Shown here in pieces: positions 28,249 through 37,273 of a DNA stretch of 64,000 nucleotides. The translations under genes and the position numbers were made by a program. The stretch lies in contig NZ_CP118615.1 of assembly GCF_028993575.1 (NCBI RefSeq), positions 434,001-498,000 of the forward strand. The letters are read 5' to 3'. Positions within the stretch are counted from its first letter, which is position 1, and each line of letters opens with the position of its first letter. The notes under the pieces were generated by a model. That model ran no database searches. It was given only the letters and a program-made list of their open reading frames with translations, and was not told the DNA's origin. Origin of the DNA: Micromonospora cathayae (GTDB taxonomy: Bacteria > Actinomycetota > Actinomycetes > Mycobacteriales > Micromonosporaceae).

Positions 28249-29430
28249 ATGCGCGCAGGACCCAGCCAGGACGAGATCCGCCGGCAGAACCTCGGCGCGC
28301 TGCTCCGCTACGTCCACGTGCACGGCGCGACCTCCCGCGCGGAACTGACCAACACGCTCGGGCTGAACCGCAGCACCATCGGGGCGCTCACCGCCGACCT
28401 GGCCGCCGCCGGCCTGGTCAGCGAGGGCACCCCCAAGGAGACCGGCCGGGCCGGGCGACCGTCGCTGGTCGTCCGGCCCGAGTCGGCGCGGGTCTTCGCG
28501 TACGCGTTCAGTGTCGAGGTGGACCGGCTGCGGGCCGCGCGGGTCGGGCTCGGCGGTGAGGTGCTCGACCGCCGGGAACTGCCCCGCCCGCACGGCCCGG
28601 TGGCCGGGGAGGCCGCGCCGCTGCTCGCCGGCATGGTCAAGGACATGCACCAGTACGCGCCGCCCGGCGCGATCTGCGTCGGCGCGGGCGTCGCGGTGGT
28701 CGGCATGGTCCGCCGGGACGACGGTCTGGTCCGGCTCAGCCCCACCATCGGCTGGGTCGACGAGCCGCTCGGTGAGCTGCTCCGCGCCGAACTGGGCGAC
28801 GAACGGCCGGTCGCGGTCGGCAACGTGGCCGACCTGGCCGCGCTGGCCGAACACGTCCGGGGCGTGGCGTTCGGCTGCGACAACCTGATCTACCTGCACG
28901 GTGACGCGGGCGTCGGGGCGGGCATCATCGCCGGCGGGCGTCGGGTGACCGGGCACGGCGGGTACGGCGGCGAGGTCGGCCACATGGTGGTCAACCCCGG
29001 CGGCCAGCCGTGCGGGTGCGGCTCCCGGGGCTGCTGGGAGACCGAGATCGGCGAGCACGCCCTGCTGCGGGCCGCCGGTCGGGACGGCTACGAGGGGCAG
29101 GACGCGGTGCTGGGGGTGGTCGATCCGGCGGCCCGTGGCGACGCCAAGGCCCAGGCGGCGGTACGCCAGGTCGGCGACTGGCTCGGCTTCGGCGTCGCCA
29201 ACCTGGTCAACATCTTCAACCCGGAGATGGTCATCTTCGGCGGTACCCTGCGGGACCTCTACCTCGCCGCGGCGGCCCAGGTGCGCAGCCGGCTCAACTC
29301 GATGGCGCTGCCCGCCTGCCGGGAGCACGTCCGGCTGCGTACCCCGGTGCTGGGTGAGGACGCGGCCCTGATCGGCGCGGCGGAGCTGGCGTTCGAACGT
29401 CTCCTCGCCGACCCCCTCGACGCCACCTGA
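28249..29430 (+). CDS. ROK-family transcriptional regulator
   Basis: A 393-residue repressor. A winged helix-turn-helix (about residues 10-60; TSRAELTNTLGLNRSTIGAL) precedes a ROK sugar-kinase-like domain with HGDAGVGAGIIAGG, the zinc site GHMVVNPGGQPCGCGSRGCW and the phosphate-binding C-terminal part NLVNIFNPEMVIFGG. ROK repressors of this kind (XylR/NagC group) sense a sugar and control its uptake genes. It sits 28 bp after the permease, so it probably controls the operon it belongs to, perhaps through TTGTT-N9-AACAA at 24790. It is the last gene of the unit. Confidence 0.92.
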   Translation: MRAGPSQDEIRRQNLGALLRYVHVHGATSRAELTNTLGLNRSTIGALTADLAAAGLVSEGTPKETGRAGRPSLVVRPESARVFAYAFSVEVDRLRAARVGLGGEVLDRRELPRPHGPVAGEAAPLLAGMVKDMHQYAPPGAICVGAGVAVVGMVRRDDGLVRLSPTIGWVDEPLGELLRAELGDERPVAVGNVADLAALAEHVRGVAFGCDNLIYLHGDAGVGAGIIAGGRRVTGHGGYGGEVGHMVVNPGGQPCGCGSRGCWETEIGEHALLRAAGRDGYEGQDAVLGVVDPAARGDAKAQAAVRQVGDWLGFGVANLVNIFNPEMVIFGGTLRDLYLAAAAQVRSRLNSMALPACREHVRLRTPVLGEDAALIGAAELAFERLLADPLDAT

Positions 29431-29455
29431 CCGACCGGTCCCGCCCGCGTCGGCC

Positions 29456-29526
29456 GGTGAACCGATCGGGACCGGTGAGCCGATCGGTTTGGTGAACCGA
29501 GCAGGACCGGTGAACCGATCGGGGTC
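29456..29526. repeat. 18-bp direct repeat, four copies
   Basis: GGTGAACCGATCGGGACC-like units at 29456-29473, 29474-29490 (17 bp), 29491-29508 and 29509-29526, in the gap between the ROK gene and the DUF4142 gene. Unlike other arrays here it does not clearly include the preceding gene's tail. Confidence 0.75.
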
Positions 29527-29613
29527 GGTGTCCGTACCACCGGGCGACCCGACGGCCGGTGCGACCGGTCCGGGGACAGACGTCGTCGGTCCGGTTCGAG
29601 GAGGCACCGCAGC

Positions 29614-30375
29614 ATGGCACCGCTGGAATCCGTACGGCGGGCACCCGCCGGTCGCCGGCCGGCCCGGTCAGGGCTGGCGTTCCTGCTCCTCACGCTCCTC
29701 ACCACCGTCGTCGCCGGGTGGTCCGGGGTGGCGGTGGCCGCGCCGGCCGGCCCGAAGCAGCTCAACGCCGCCGACATGACCCTGCTCAACGGGGTACGCC
29801 TGGCCGGGCTCTGGGAGATGCCGGCCGGGCAGATGGCGGCCGAGAAGGGCAACCTGCCGAAGGTCCGCGAGATCGGCGCGGGGATCGCCGACGAGCACCG
29901 GGAGCTGGACCAGCTCGTGGTGGACGCGGCCAACCGGCTCGGCGCGACCATCCCGGACGAGCCCACCGCCGAACAGAAGAGCTGGCTGGCCGAGATGCAG
30001 AACGCCTCGGGCGCCCGCTTCGACCAGATCTTCGTGACCCGGCTCCGGGTGGCCCACGGCAAGATCCTGCCGGTGATCTCGGCGGTGCGGGCCAGCACCC
30101 GGGACGCCACCGTCCGCAAGCTCGCCGACGACGCCAACGAGTTCGTCCTGCACCACATGTCCATGCTGGAGAGCACCGGCCTGGTCCGGTACGCCGAACT
30201 TCCGCCGGCCGCGTTGCCCGCGCCCCAGGAGGATTCGCTGCTGGCCGTGGCCGCCGCCAATCCCGGCCGCGACCTCCCGGTCGGTACCACGGTGGTCTGG
30301 CTGGTCTTCGCCGCCGCGCTGGTCACCGCCGGCGTCACCACGCACCGGCTGCTCCGCCGCCCGTCCCGGCGCTGA
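29614..30375 (+). CDS. DUF4142-domain secreted protein with C-terminal anchor
   Basis: A 253-residue protein. A signal peptide ends near GVAVAAPAG (residue 44). It is followed by a helical DUF4142 domain (about 50-195; NGVRLAGLWEMPAGQMAAEK, KVREIGAGIADEHRELDQLV, then HHMSMLEST) of ferritin-like helix-bundle character, and a C-terminal hydrophobic helix with RRPSRR positive residues. So it is probably held on the outer face of the membrane. The function of DUF4142 is unknown. GAGGAGG eight bases before the ATG fixes the start. It is convergent with the CGNR gene; the 108 bp between them hold no hairpin I can see. Confidence 0.88.
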   Translation: MAPLESVRRAPAGRRPARSGLAFLLLTLLTTVVAGWSGVAVAAPAGPKQLNAADMTLLNGVRLAGLWEMPAGQMAAEKGNLPKVREIGAGIADEHRELDQLVVDAANRLGATIPDEPTAEQKSWLAEMQNASGARFDQIFVTRLRVAHGKILPVISAVRASTRDATVRKLADDANEFVLHHMSMLESTGLVRYAELPPAALPAPQEDSLLAVAAANPGRDLPVGTTVVWLVFAAALVTAGVTTHRLLRRPSRR

Positions 30376-30483
30376 CCCAGGCGCTGACCCCGGCGGGCCA
30401 CGTCCGCTCGCGTAGGGACGGGACGCGGCCGCCTCCCGAGCTGCCCGCACGGTCCCCCGCCCGGTACCTCCCGGCCTGCCCGG

Positions 30484-31086
30484 TCAGTGCCGGTCGGCGT
30501 AGGCGCGGACCTTGGCGCGGTTGCCGCAGACGGCCATGCTGCACCAGCGGCGTCGGCCCCGGGTGTCGACGAAGAGCCACCCGCAGTCGTCGCCGGGGCA
30601 GGCACGGACCAGGGCCCGGGTCGGGGTGCCGAGCAGCTCGGCTGCGGTCTGCGCGCAGGCGAGCAGCGGCAGGTCCAGTCCGGCGTCCCCGGGCAGGGTC
30701 CACCGGGCGAGGCCCGTCGCGTCGACCCGGAGCCGCGCGGTGGCGGCGGCGCGTTCGGCGTACCCGGCGACGGTACGGAACGCGGCCCGGTTCGCCGGGT
30801 CGAGGAGAACGTCGTGCAGGGCGGTCCGCAGCTCCCGGATCTCGGTGAGTACCCGCTCGGCCGCGGCGGGCTCCCCGGTGGCCGCCGGGCGGAGCCGGGC
30901 CACCGTCGCCGCGTCCAGCAGGCCCGCGTGCCGGGACCAGACGGCCAGATGCTGGTAACTGCGCAGCCACTCCCGGTGCGGTCCGGGCGGCTCGGACCAA
31001 CCCGCCCAGGTGTTGCAGAGTTCCAACCCGGGATGGCCGGCGAGCAGCACCGGCATGGGGTAGCCATCGACGTCGACCCAGTGCAC
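30484..31086 (-). CDS. CGNR zinc-finger transcriptional regulator
   Basis: A 200-residue regulator: an N-terminal ABATE-type ligand-sensing domain (GHPGLELCNTWAGW, then LRELRTALHDVLLDPAN-like helices) and a C-terminal CGNR finger. The finger reads CPGDDCGWLFVD, then RRRWCSMAVCGNRAKVR, with the four cysteines that bind zinc and contact DNA. GTG at 31086 is preferred, with CATACT six bases upstream. It is divergent from the secreted protein at 31167, and the gap holds an 8-bp inverted repeat that could be its operator. Confidence 0.9.
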   Translation of the reverse strand: MHWVDVDGYPMPVLLAGHPGLELCNTWAGWSEPPGPHREWLRSYQHLAVWSRHAGLLDAATVARLRPAATGEPAAAERVLTEIRELRTALHDVLLDPANRAAFRTVAGYAERAAATARLRVDATGLARWTLPGDAGLDLPLLACAQTAAELLGTPTRALVRACPGDDCGWLFVDTRGRRRWCSMAVCGNRAKVRAYADRH

Positions 31087-31113
31087 CCGGCCAGTATGCC
31101 TTGACCCGACGGC

Positions 31114-31147
31114 GATTAACCAGTAAACCTCTGCACACCGGTTAATC
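31114..31147. promoter_or_regulatory. Inverted repeat in the divergent CGNR/secreted-protein promoter
   Basis: GATTAACC (31114-31121) and GGTTAATC (31140-31147) form a perfect 8-bp inverted repeat with an 18-bp spacer inside an AT-rich patch. A third GGTTA lies at about 31158. It is placed between two divergent starts 78 bp apart, as expected of a shared operator. Confidence 0.6.
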
Positions 31148-31166
31148 CTCGTTGAATGGTTAGGTG

Positions 31167-31724
31167 ATGACGGTGCTCCGCAGACTGGTCACGGCACTCC
31201 TCACGACGGCGGTACTGCTCGCGGCCGGTACGACGGTGGCCCCCACCCCGGCGGGCGCGTTCCCCCGCCACCAACCGGAGCCGTGGCGTACCTGGGTGCA
31301 GGAGGAGTGGACCGCGCCCGCCGGCCAGTACTGCACGTTCCCACTCCAGGTCCGGGTGGTCAGCCAGGACGTCCGGGTCCGGGTGGTCGACCGGTACGCC
31401 GACGGCGCGGTCCGGCGGGAGGAGTTCGCCGGGCCACTGGTCGTCGACTTCGTCAACGGGGACACCGGACGCGCCGCGCGCCGGGACGCCGGTGGCTCCG
31501 GGGCCGCCGACTACCGTCCGGACGGCACCTGGCGGCGCTACACGATCGTCGGCCCGGCGGGCTTCGGCTTCCGCCCCGGCGACCACCACCCCCGGGGCTA
31601 CTACCTGCTCGACGGACTGCACGTGATCACCTTCGACGCCGACGGCACCCGGCGGCTGGCCGTCGCCGTCGGCGACCAGGAGAACGTCTGCCTGGCCCTG
31701 GGCGACGCCCCGGACCAGGGGTAG
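31167..31724 (+). CDS. Hypothetical secreted protein
   Basis: 185 residues with a clear signal peptide (hydrophobic core TALLTTAVLLAAG, cleavage near PAGAF). The mature part is beta-rich with a Cys pair (QYCTFPLQVRV and ENVCLALGD) that could form a disulfide. A segment GTWRRYTIVGPAGFGF-RPGD follows the motif VDFVNGDTGR. I do not recognise a named family, although such small secreted proteins are common in actinomycetes. GTG at 31164 is an alternative start. It is divergent from the CGNR regulator, which may control it. Confidence 0.75.
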   Translation: MTVLRRLVTALLTTAVLLAAGTTVAPTPAGAFPRHQPEPWRTWVQEEWTAPAGQYCTFPLQVRVVSQDVRVRVVDRYADGAVRREEFAGPLVVDFVNGDTGRAARRDAGGSGAADYRPDGTWRRYTIVGPAGFGFRPGDHHPRGYYLLDGLHVITFDADGTRRLAVAVGDQENVCLALGDAPDQG

Positions 31725-31754
31725 CGGAGCGCCCCGGCCAGGTTCCGTCTCCTC

Positions 31755-31814
31755 GGTCATCGGCCGTGCCCGTCGCGGGACGGAGGTCATCGGCCGCGCT
31801 CGTCACGGGACGGA
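31755..31814. repeat. Tail repeat of the ABC exporter gene
   Basis: A 30-bp tandem duplication (31755-31784 and 31785-31814), GGTCATCGGCCG... The right copy covers the last codons and TGA (31787-31789) of the exporter subunit gene, and the left copy lies just downstream. Confidence 0.8.
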
Positions 31815-33646
31815 ACCTGACCGTACGGGCCGTGCCAGGAACGCCACAGGTCGGCGTACGGGCCGCCCCGGGCGATCAGCTCGGCGTGCGGGCCCAGCTC
31901 GGTGATCCGGCCGTCCTCCACCACCGCCACCCGGTCGGCGTCGTGCGCGGAGAAGAGCCGGTGCGCGATGGCGATCACCGTACGCCCGGCCAGCACGGCG
32001 GCCAGCGACCGTTCCAACTGCCGGGCCGCCCTCGGGTCGATCAGCGAGGTCGCCTCGTCCAGCACCAACGTGTGCGGGTCCGCCAGCACCAGCCGGGCCA
32101 GGGCGAGCTGCTGCGCCTGCGCCGCCGACAGCGGATGCCCACCGGCCCCGACCACCGTGTCCAGCCCGGCCGGCAGGGCATCCGCCCAGTCCAGCGCGTT
32201 GACCGCGGCCAGCGCCGCCCGGACGTCCGGTTCGGTCGCCGCCGGACGGACCATCGCCACGTTCTCCCGCACGGTACCGATGAAGACGTGGTGTTCCTGG
32301 GTGACCAGCGCGACGTGGGTACGCAGCTCGGCCAGGGGCAGCCCGGTGAGGGGTCGACCGTCGACGGTGACCGATCCGGTGCGCGGGGTGTGCACCCCGG
32401 CGAGCAGCCGGCCGAGCGTCGACTTGCCCGCCCCGGACGGGCCGACCATGGCGATCTTCTCCCCCGGTTCGGGCACCAGGGTCACCCCGTGCAGCACGTC
32501 CCGCCCCGCCCGGTAGGCGTACCGGACGTCGTGCGCGGCGAGCCGACCGGGACCGGGCCGGCCGGCCCGTCCGCCGTCCAGCCCCGACGACCCGCCGACC
32601 GGGACCGACGGACCGCCCCTCGGGACCGACGGCCCGGCTGACGAGCCGACGGCCGGGGCGGACGGCTCGTCGGGGGTGGCCACGCCGAGCAGGCGGGCCA
32701 GCGACGCGCCGCCGACCTGCAACTCGTCCAGCCAGGCCAGCAGCTGGTCGATCGGCTTGATCAACTGCTGGACGTAGAGGACAGCCGCGGTCACCTGCCC
32801 CAGGCTCACCCAGCCCCGCAGATAGAACCAACCCCCGATCACCAGCGTCGCCGACACCGGCACCAGGTAACCGATCTCCGCCACCGGCCAGAACACCGTC
32901 CGCAGCCACAGGGTGTACCGCTCGGCCACGTACGACCGGCGGATGTCGGCGTCGGTGCGGGCCCGCCGCCGCGCCTGCTGCCGCAACGCCTCGGTGGTCC
33001 GCGACCCCTCGACGGTCTCGCTGATCCCGTCGGTGATGTCGGCGTACGCGGCGTTCTCCCGCAGGTAGCCGTCGGTGGCCCGACGCAGGTACCAGCGGGT
33101 GCCGGCCCAGATCACCGGGACCGCGATCAGACAGGGCAGCGCCAGCATCGGCCCGACCAGCAGCAACGCCCCGACGATGAAGGCGATGGTGACGATCGAG
33201 ATCAGGGTCTCCGGCACCGCCAGCCGGACCGTCCGGGACAGCGCCGAGACGTCCCGGGACGTCCGGGTCAGCAGGTCACCGGTGCCGGCGCGTTCCACCG
33301 TGTGCAGCGGCAGGGCGAGGATCCGGTCCACGAACTCCTCCCGCAGCGTGGCGAGCACCCGCTCACCGAGCCGGGCCGAGGCGAGGTGCGCGAACCGCAG
33401 CAGCACCGCCTGCGCCACCACGAAGCCGACGATGGCCAGGGCGATCCGGTCCACCGGGGTGCTCCGGTCGCCCCGGGACACCCCCTCGACCAGATCGCCG
33501 AGGAGTCGCGGCCCGGCCAGCCCGGCCGCCGCCGCCGACGCGTGCAGGCCCAGGGCGGTGACCAACGCGCCCGGATGCCGTCGGGTCAGGGCCCGGGCGT
33601 ACCGCCGGACCTGCCGGCTGTCCGCCACCGGCAGCACGTCGCCCAT
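31787..33646 (-). CDS. ABC exporter half-transporter B (active Walker motifs, altered signature)
   Basis: A 619-residue fusion of a six-helix transmembrane domain (about 1-320) and an ATPase domain. Walker A GPSGAGKST, the Q-loop VTQEHH, Walker B TLVLDEATS and H-loop IAHRL are intact. The signature motif reads LSAAQAQQL instead of LSGGQ. An Ala/Gly/Pro/Ser-rich linker of about 40 residues joins the two domains. It overlaps the gene upstream (33646-35349) by four bases, so the two form a translationally coupled heterodimer that exports an unknown substrate. The motif losses in the two subunits are complementary. Confidence 0.93.
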   Translation of the reverse strand: MGDVLPVADSRQVRRYARALTRRHPGALVTALGLHASAAAAGLAGPRLLGDLVEGVSRGDRSTPVDRIALAIVGFVVAQAVLLRFAHLASARLGERVLATLREEFVDRILALPLHTVERAGTGDLLTRTSRDVSALSRTVRLAVPETLISIVTIAFIVGALLLVGPMLALPCLIAVPVIWAGTRWYLRRATDGYLRENAAYADITDGISETVEGSRTTEALRQQARRRARTDADIRRSYVAERYTLWLRTVFWPVAEIGYLVPVSATLVIGGWFYLRGWVSLGQVTAAVLYVQQLIKPIDQLLAWLDELQVGGASLARLLGVATPDEPSAPAVGSSAGPSVPRGGPSVPVGGSSGLDGGRAGRPGPGRLAAHDVRYAYRAGRDVLHGVTLVPEPGEKIAMVGPSGAGKSTLGRLLAGVHTPRTGSVTVDGRPLTGLPLAELRTHVALVTQEHHVFIGTVRENVAMVRPAATEPDVRAALAAVNALDWADALPAGLDTVVGAGGHPLSAAQAQQLALARLVLADPHTLVLDEATSLIDPRAARQLERSLAAVLAGRTVIAIAHRLFSAHDADRVAVVEDGRITELGPHAELIARGGPYADLWRSWHGPYGQVPSRDERGR

Positions 33647-35349
33647 CAGCTCTCCCCCCGGCTGACCGTTGCCAGGTAGCGCGGCTCGGTCGCGAGCAGT
33701 TCCTCGTGACGGCCCTCGGCCACCACCTTGCCGTCCACCACGAACACCACGTGGTCGGCCCGCCCCAGCAGCAGCGGGCTGGTGGTGCAGACCAGGGTGG
33801 TCCGGCCGGCGCGGGCGGCACCGAGCCGGGCCGCGATCCGCGCCTCGGTGTGCGCGTCCACCGCGCTGGTCGGCTCCACCAGCAGCAGCGTCTCCGGGTC
33901 GGCCACCAGCGTCCGGGCCAGCCGGAGCCGCTGCTGCTGCCCACCGGAGAACTCCCGGCCCCGCTCGGCCACCGGACTGTCCAACCCGTCGGGTAGCGCG
34001 TCGACGATGTCCGTCGCGCTCGCCGCCACCAGCGCCGCCCGGACCGTGGCGTCGTCGGCCCGGTCGTGCGGGTCCAGTTCGGCGCGGAGCACCCCGGTGA
34101 ACAGGTGCGCGTCGTTGTCGGCCACCAGGATCCGCTCCCGCACCGTCGCCAGCGCCACCTCCCGCAGCGGTACGCCGTGCAGCGTCGCGTCCGAGTCCAC
34201 GTACCGGCCCAGCCGGTCGACGACGACGACCGCCTCGGCCGGATCGGCTGCCACCAGGGCGGTCAGGCGACCGGGCTGGACCACCATCCGCGAGTCCGGG
34301 TCGGCCAGCTCACCCGGCCCGGCCGGCAGCGGCACCGGGCGGGGCGGATCGGTCAGCTCCGGTTCCAGCCGTAGCAACCGCACCACCCGGCGGGCCGCCA
34401 CGTGCCCCCGGGTCAGTTTCTCGATCATCTCGGTGACCGCGCTCAACGGGCCGACCAGGAACGCCGTGTAGCCGTACAGGGCGACGAGCTGACCGGCGCT
34501 GATCTGGCCGCGCAACGCGAACCGGGCCCCCAACCAGGTGACCAGGGCGAGGAACAGCCCCGGCAGCAGCACCTGGGCCGCCGCCAGCAGCGACTGGACC
34601 CGGGCCACCCGCACCCCGTCGGCGCGCAGCGCCTGCGACCCGGCCCGGTACCGGTCGGACACCACCGGCTCACCGCCGACGCCGCGCAGCACCCGCAGCC
34701 CGCCGACGATGTCAGCGGCCCGCCCGACCAGCGTCCCCTCCTGCTCCCGGTACGCCTGCTGGCGGCGGTGCAGCGGGCGGATCAGCACACCCACCACCGC
34801 CATCAGCAGCGGCACCCCGAGCACCACCACCAGACCCAGCGGCACCGAGGTGGTCAGCAGGATCACCGTGACCGTGCCGATGGCGACCACCGAACCGACG
34901 CCCCGGGCCAGGATGTCGACGGCGCTGCCCACGTGGGCGATGTCGGACGTACCGATGCTGACCACCTCACCGGCGGCGACCCGGCGGGGCAGGGTGGCGC
35001 CCAGCCGGTTGGCCGCGACCACGGTGAGCTGCACGGTCCGGTACGCGGCGGCCATCCAGTTGTGCACCGCGCAGCGATGCCGCAGGATGCTGGCGGCCGC
35101 CTGGAGCACGCCCAGGCCGAGCAGCGCCAACCCCCAGGTGACCAGGGCGGACAGGTCCCGCCCGGTCAGCCCGGCGTCGACCGCCCGCCCGACCACCGCC
35201 GGCACGAGCGCCTGCGCCACCATCCAGACGATGCCGAGCAGCACCCCGGCGATCAGGGTCGGGCGGCTCCGGTTCGCCACCCACACCAGGTAGCGGGTCG
35301 GGGACCGGGTGTCGGGTGTGCCGGGATCGTCGGCGGGTATCGAGACCAT
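33646..35349 (-). CDS. ABC exporter half-transporter A (degenerate ATPase site, intact signature)
   Basis: A 567-residue half-transporter with six membrane helices and an ATPase domain that has lost its nucleotide-contacting residues. The Walker A position reads LVAADPAEAVVVV with no GxxGxGKS. The Q-loop Gln is Asp (LVADNDAHL), the Walker B Asp is Val (TLLLVEPTS) and the H-loop His is missing (LVCTTSP). The signature EFSGGQQQRLRLARTL is fully conserved. In the heterodimer with the 31787-33646 product it would complete the single active site. Start at ATG 35349; TAGCGT lies nine bases upstream. Substrate unknown. Confidence 0.93.
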   Translation of the reverse strand: MVSIPADDPGTPDTRSPTRYLVWVANRSRPTLIAGVLLGIVWMVAQALVPAVVGRAVDAGLTGRDLSALVTWGLALLGLGVLQAAASILRHRCAVHNWMAAAYRTVQLTVVAANRLGATLPRRVAAGEVVSIGTSDIAHVGSAVDILARGVGSVVAIGTVTVILLTTSVPLGLVVVLGVPLLMAVVGVLIRPLHRRQQAYREQEGTLVGRAADIVGGLRVLRGVGGEPVVSDRYRAGSQALRADGVRVARVQSLLAAAQVLLPGLFLALVTWLGARFALRGQISAGQLVALYGYTAFLVGPLSAVTEMIEKLTRGHVAARRVVRLLRLEPELTDPPRPVPLPAGPGELADPDSRMVVQPGRLTALVAADPAEAVVVVDRLGRYVDSDATLHGVPLREVALATVRERILVADNDAHLFTGVLRAELDPHDRADDATVRAALVAASATDIVDALPDGLDSPVAERGREFSGGQQQRLRLARTLVADPETLLLVEPTSAVDAHTEARIAARLGAARAGRTTLVCTTSPLLLGRADHVVFVVDGKVVAEGRHEELLATEPRYLATVSRGES

Positions 35350-35426
35350 CGCCGCCCGACGCTAGGCGGCCCGACGTGCCACCCGCCACCGAGTTATCCG
35401 CCACCCGTCACCGGGTCGTCGACACC

Positions 35427-35690
35427 TCAGCGGTCGACCTGGGTGAAGTCCCACGAGTGCGGCGGCCGGGCCAGCAGGGTGGCCGGCGGATCCGGCAGCG
35501 CGCGCGGGGTGTTCCGCCACTTGGAGATCACCACCAGCCGGTGGTCGGTGGAGGTGAAGACCTCACTGGACACGTGCAGCGGGTCGTGCTCGAACTCGGG
35601 CAGGGCGACGTCACAGACCCAGGTGAGGAGGTCGGCGAGCCCGTACGACTCGGCCCGCGCCTCCCACATCCGTACGATCACGTCGGTCAT
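35427..35690 (-). CDS. Small conserved hypothetical protein
   Basis: An 87-residue protein without signal or membrane segment. The N-terminal MTDVIVRMWEARAESYGLAD and the later VSSEVFTSTDHRLVVISKWR suggest an alpha/beta ferredoxin-like (Dabb/monooxygenase-type) fold, an impression only. It lies 30 bp after tsaD on the same strand, so it may be the last gene of that unit. The codon pattern matches its neighbours, supporting a real gene. Confidence 0.65.
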   Translation of the reverse strand: MTDVIVRMWEARAESYGLADLLTWVCDVALPEFEHDPLHVSSEVFTSTDHRLVVISKWRNTPRALPDPPATLLARPPHSWDFTQVDR

Positions 35691-35720
35691 CCCCCCAAGC
35701 GGCCGGTTTCTGCCGGAACG

Positions 35721-36767
35721 TTACCCGCTGACCCTGGTCAGCGGCATGGCCGAATCGGCGGGCAGGTCCAGTCTGCTCGGCGCGACCCCGGCGGCCACCA
35801 GGTGCGAGCCGAGCGCGGCGACCATCGCGCCGTTGTCGGTGCACAACTTCGGCCGGGGTACCCGGACCTGGACACCGTGCTTCGCGGCCCGCTGCTCGGC
35901 GAGCGCCCGCAGCCGGGAGTTCGCCGCCACTCCCCCGCCGATCACCAGCGTCCCGACCCCCTGGGAGCGGCACGCGTCCAGCGCCTTACCCACCAGCACA
36001 TCGCAGACCGCCTCCTGGAAGGACGCGGCCACGTCGGCCACCGGCACCGGCTCACCGGAACGCTGCCGGGCCTCCACCCAGCGGGCCACCGCCGTCTTCA
36101 GCCCGGAGAACGAGAAGTCGTACCGGTGCGCGGCCAGGTCCTTCGGGGCGGTCAGCCCGCGCGGGAACCCGATCGCCGCCGGGTCACCGGCCCGCGCCTC
36201 CCGGTCGATGTACGGGCCACCGGGGAACGGCAGGCCGAGCAGCCGGGCCACCTTGTCGAACGCCTCACCGGCCGCGTCGTCGATGGTCGCGCCGAGCGGG
36301 GTGACACCCCGGGCCAAGTCGTCGACGAGCAGCAGCGACGAGTGCCCACCGGACACCAGCAGGGCGATCGCCGGCTCGGGCAGCGGACCGTGTTCCAGGG
36401 TGTCCACCGCGACGTGCGCGGCGAGGTGGTTCACCCCGTACACCGGCTTCTCGGCGGCCAGCGCGTACCCCTTGGCGGCGGCCACCCCGACCAGCAGCGC
36501 ACCGGCCAGCCCGGGGCCGGAGGTGACGGCGATGGCGTCGATGTCGGCGAGGGTGACACCCGCCTCGGCCAGCGCCCGGTCCATGGTCGGCACGATGGCC
36601 TCCAGGTGGGCGCGGCTGGCCACCTCGGGCACCACGCCCCCGAACCGGGCGTGCTGCTCGACGCTGGAGGCGAGCGCGTCAGCGAGCAGGGTGTGTCCCC
36701 GGACGATGCCCACCCCGGTCTCGTCACAGGAGGTCTCGATCCCGAGGATCAGTGGTTCGTCAGCCAT
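35721..36767 (-). CDS. tsaD: tRNA N6-adenosine threonylcarbamoyltransferase TsaD
   Basis: Transfers the threonylcarbamoyl group to A37 of ANN-reading tRNAs together with TsaB and TsaE. 348 residues: [14 protein letters not shown] at the N-terminus, the metal-binding histidines in [19 protein letters not shown], and [18 protein letters not shown] near the C-terminus. All are the expected ASKHA-family blocks and the length is typical. It forms an operon with rimI (30 bp upstream) and tsaB. tsaE, usually adjacent to tsaB, is 2.2 kb away here. Confidence 0.97.
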   Translation of the reverse strand: MADEPLILGIETSCDETGVGIVRGHTLLADALASSVEQHARFGGVVPEVASRAHLEAIVPTMDRALAEAGVTLADIDAIAVTSGPGLAGALLVGVAAAKGYALAAEKPVYGVNHLAAHVAVDTLEHGPLPEPAIALLVSGGHSSLLLVDDLARGVTPLGATIDDAAGEAFDKVARLLGLPFPGGPYIDREARAGDPAAIGFPRGLTAPKDLAAHRYDFSFSGLKTAVARWVEARQRSGEPVPVADVAASFQEAVCDVLVGKALDACRSQGVGTLVIGGGVAANSRLRALAEQRAAKHGVQVRVPRPKLCTDNGAMVAALGSHLVAAGVAPSRLDLPADSAMPLTRVSG

Positions 36768-36796
36768 CGTGTTCTCGTCAGTCCCGGTCTCTCGGC

Positions 36797-37273
36797 TCAG
36801 TCGCTGGTCCGGCGCATGACCAGCGCGTCGGTGTTGGTGGGCTGGTAGTAGCCGCGCCGGATGCCGACCGGCTCGAAGTCGTACCCGGCGTAGAGCTTCT
36901 GCGCCGGGGCGTTGTCCACCGCGACCTCCAGCAGCACACTACGGACAGCACGGGCGTCGGCCTCGGCGAGCAGCGCCTCCAGCAGGGCCCGGCCGACACC
37001 GCGCCGCTGGGCGTCCCGCCGGACCGCGATGTTCTGCACCCACGCCTCGTCCGGTGGCTGCACGGCCAGACCGGCGTACCCGAGCACCCGCCCGTCGGCG
37101 GTGTCGGTCGCCACCAGGTAGTGGTGCCCGTTGGCGAGTTCGTTCCAGAACATCGCCGCCGACCACTGCTCCACCCCGAACAGGTCCGCCTCGATCGGCA
37201 GCACCTCGTCGATGTGCCACCAGCGGAACCGCCCGATCCGGACCGGTCCGTCCGTTGCCGGATCGCTGGTCAC
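36797..37273 (-). CDS. rimI: Ribosomal protein S18-alanine N-acetyltransferase RimI
   Basis: A 158-residue GNAT acetyltransferase that modifies the N-terminal alanine of S18. The acetyl-CoA loop is [20 protein letters not shown], followed by [21 protein letters not shown] and the [15 protein letters not shown] segment typical of RimI. GTG start at 37273 overlaps the tsaB stop (GTGA), so translation is coupled. tsaB-rimI-tsaD is the standard actinobacterial order. Confidence 0.95.
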   Translation of the reverse strand: MTSDPATDGPVRIGRFRWWHIDEVLPIEADLFGVEQWSAAMFWNELANGHHYLVATDTADGRVLGYAGLAVQPPDEAWVQNIAVRRDAQRRGVGRALLEALLAEADARAVRSVLLEVAVDNAPAQKLYAGYDFEPVGIRRGYYQPTNTDALVMRRTSD

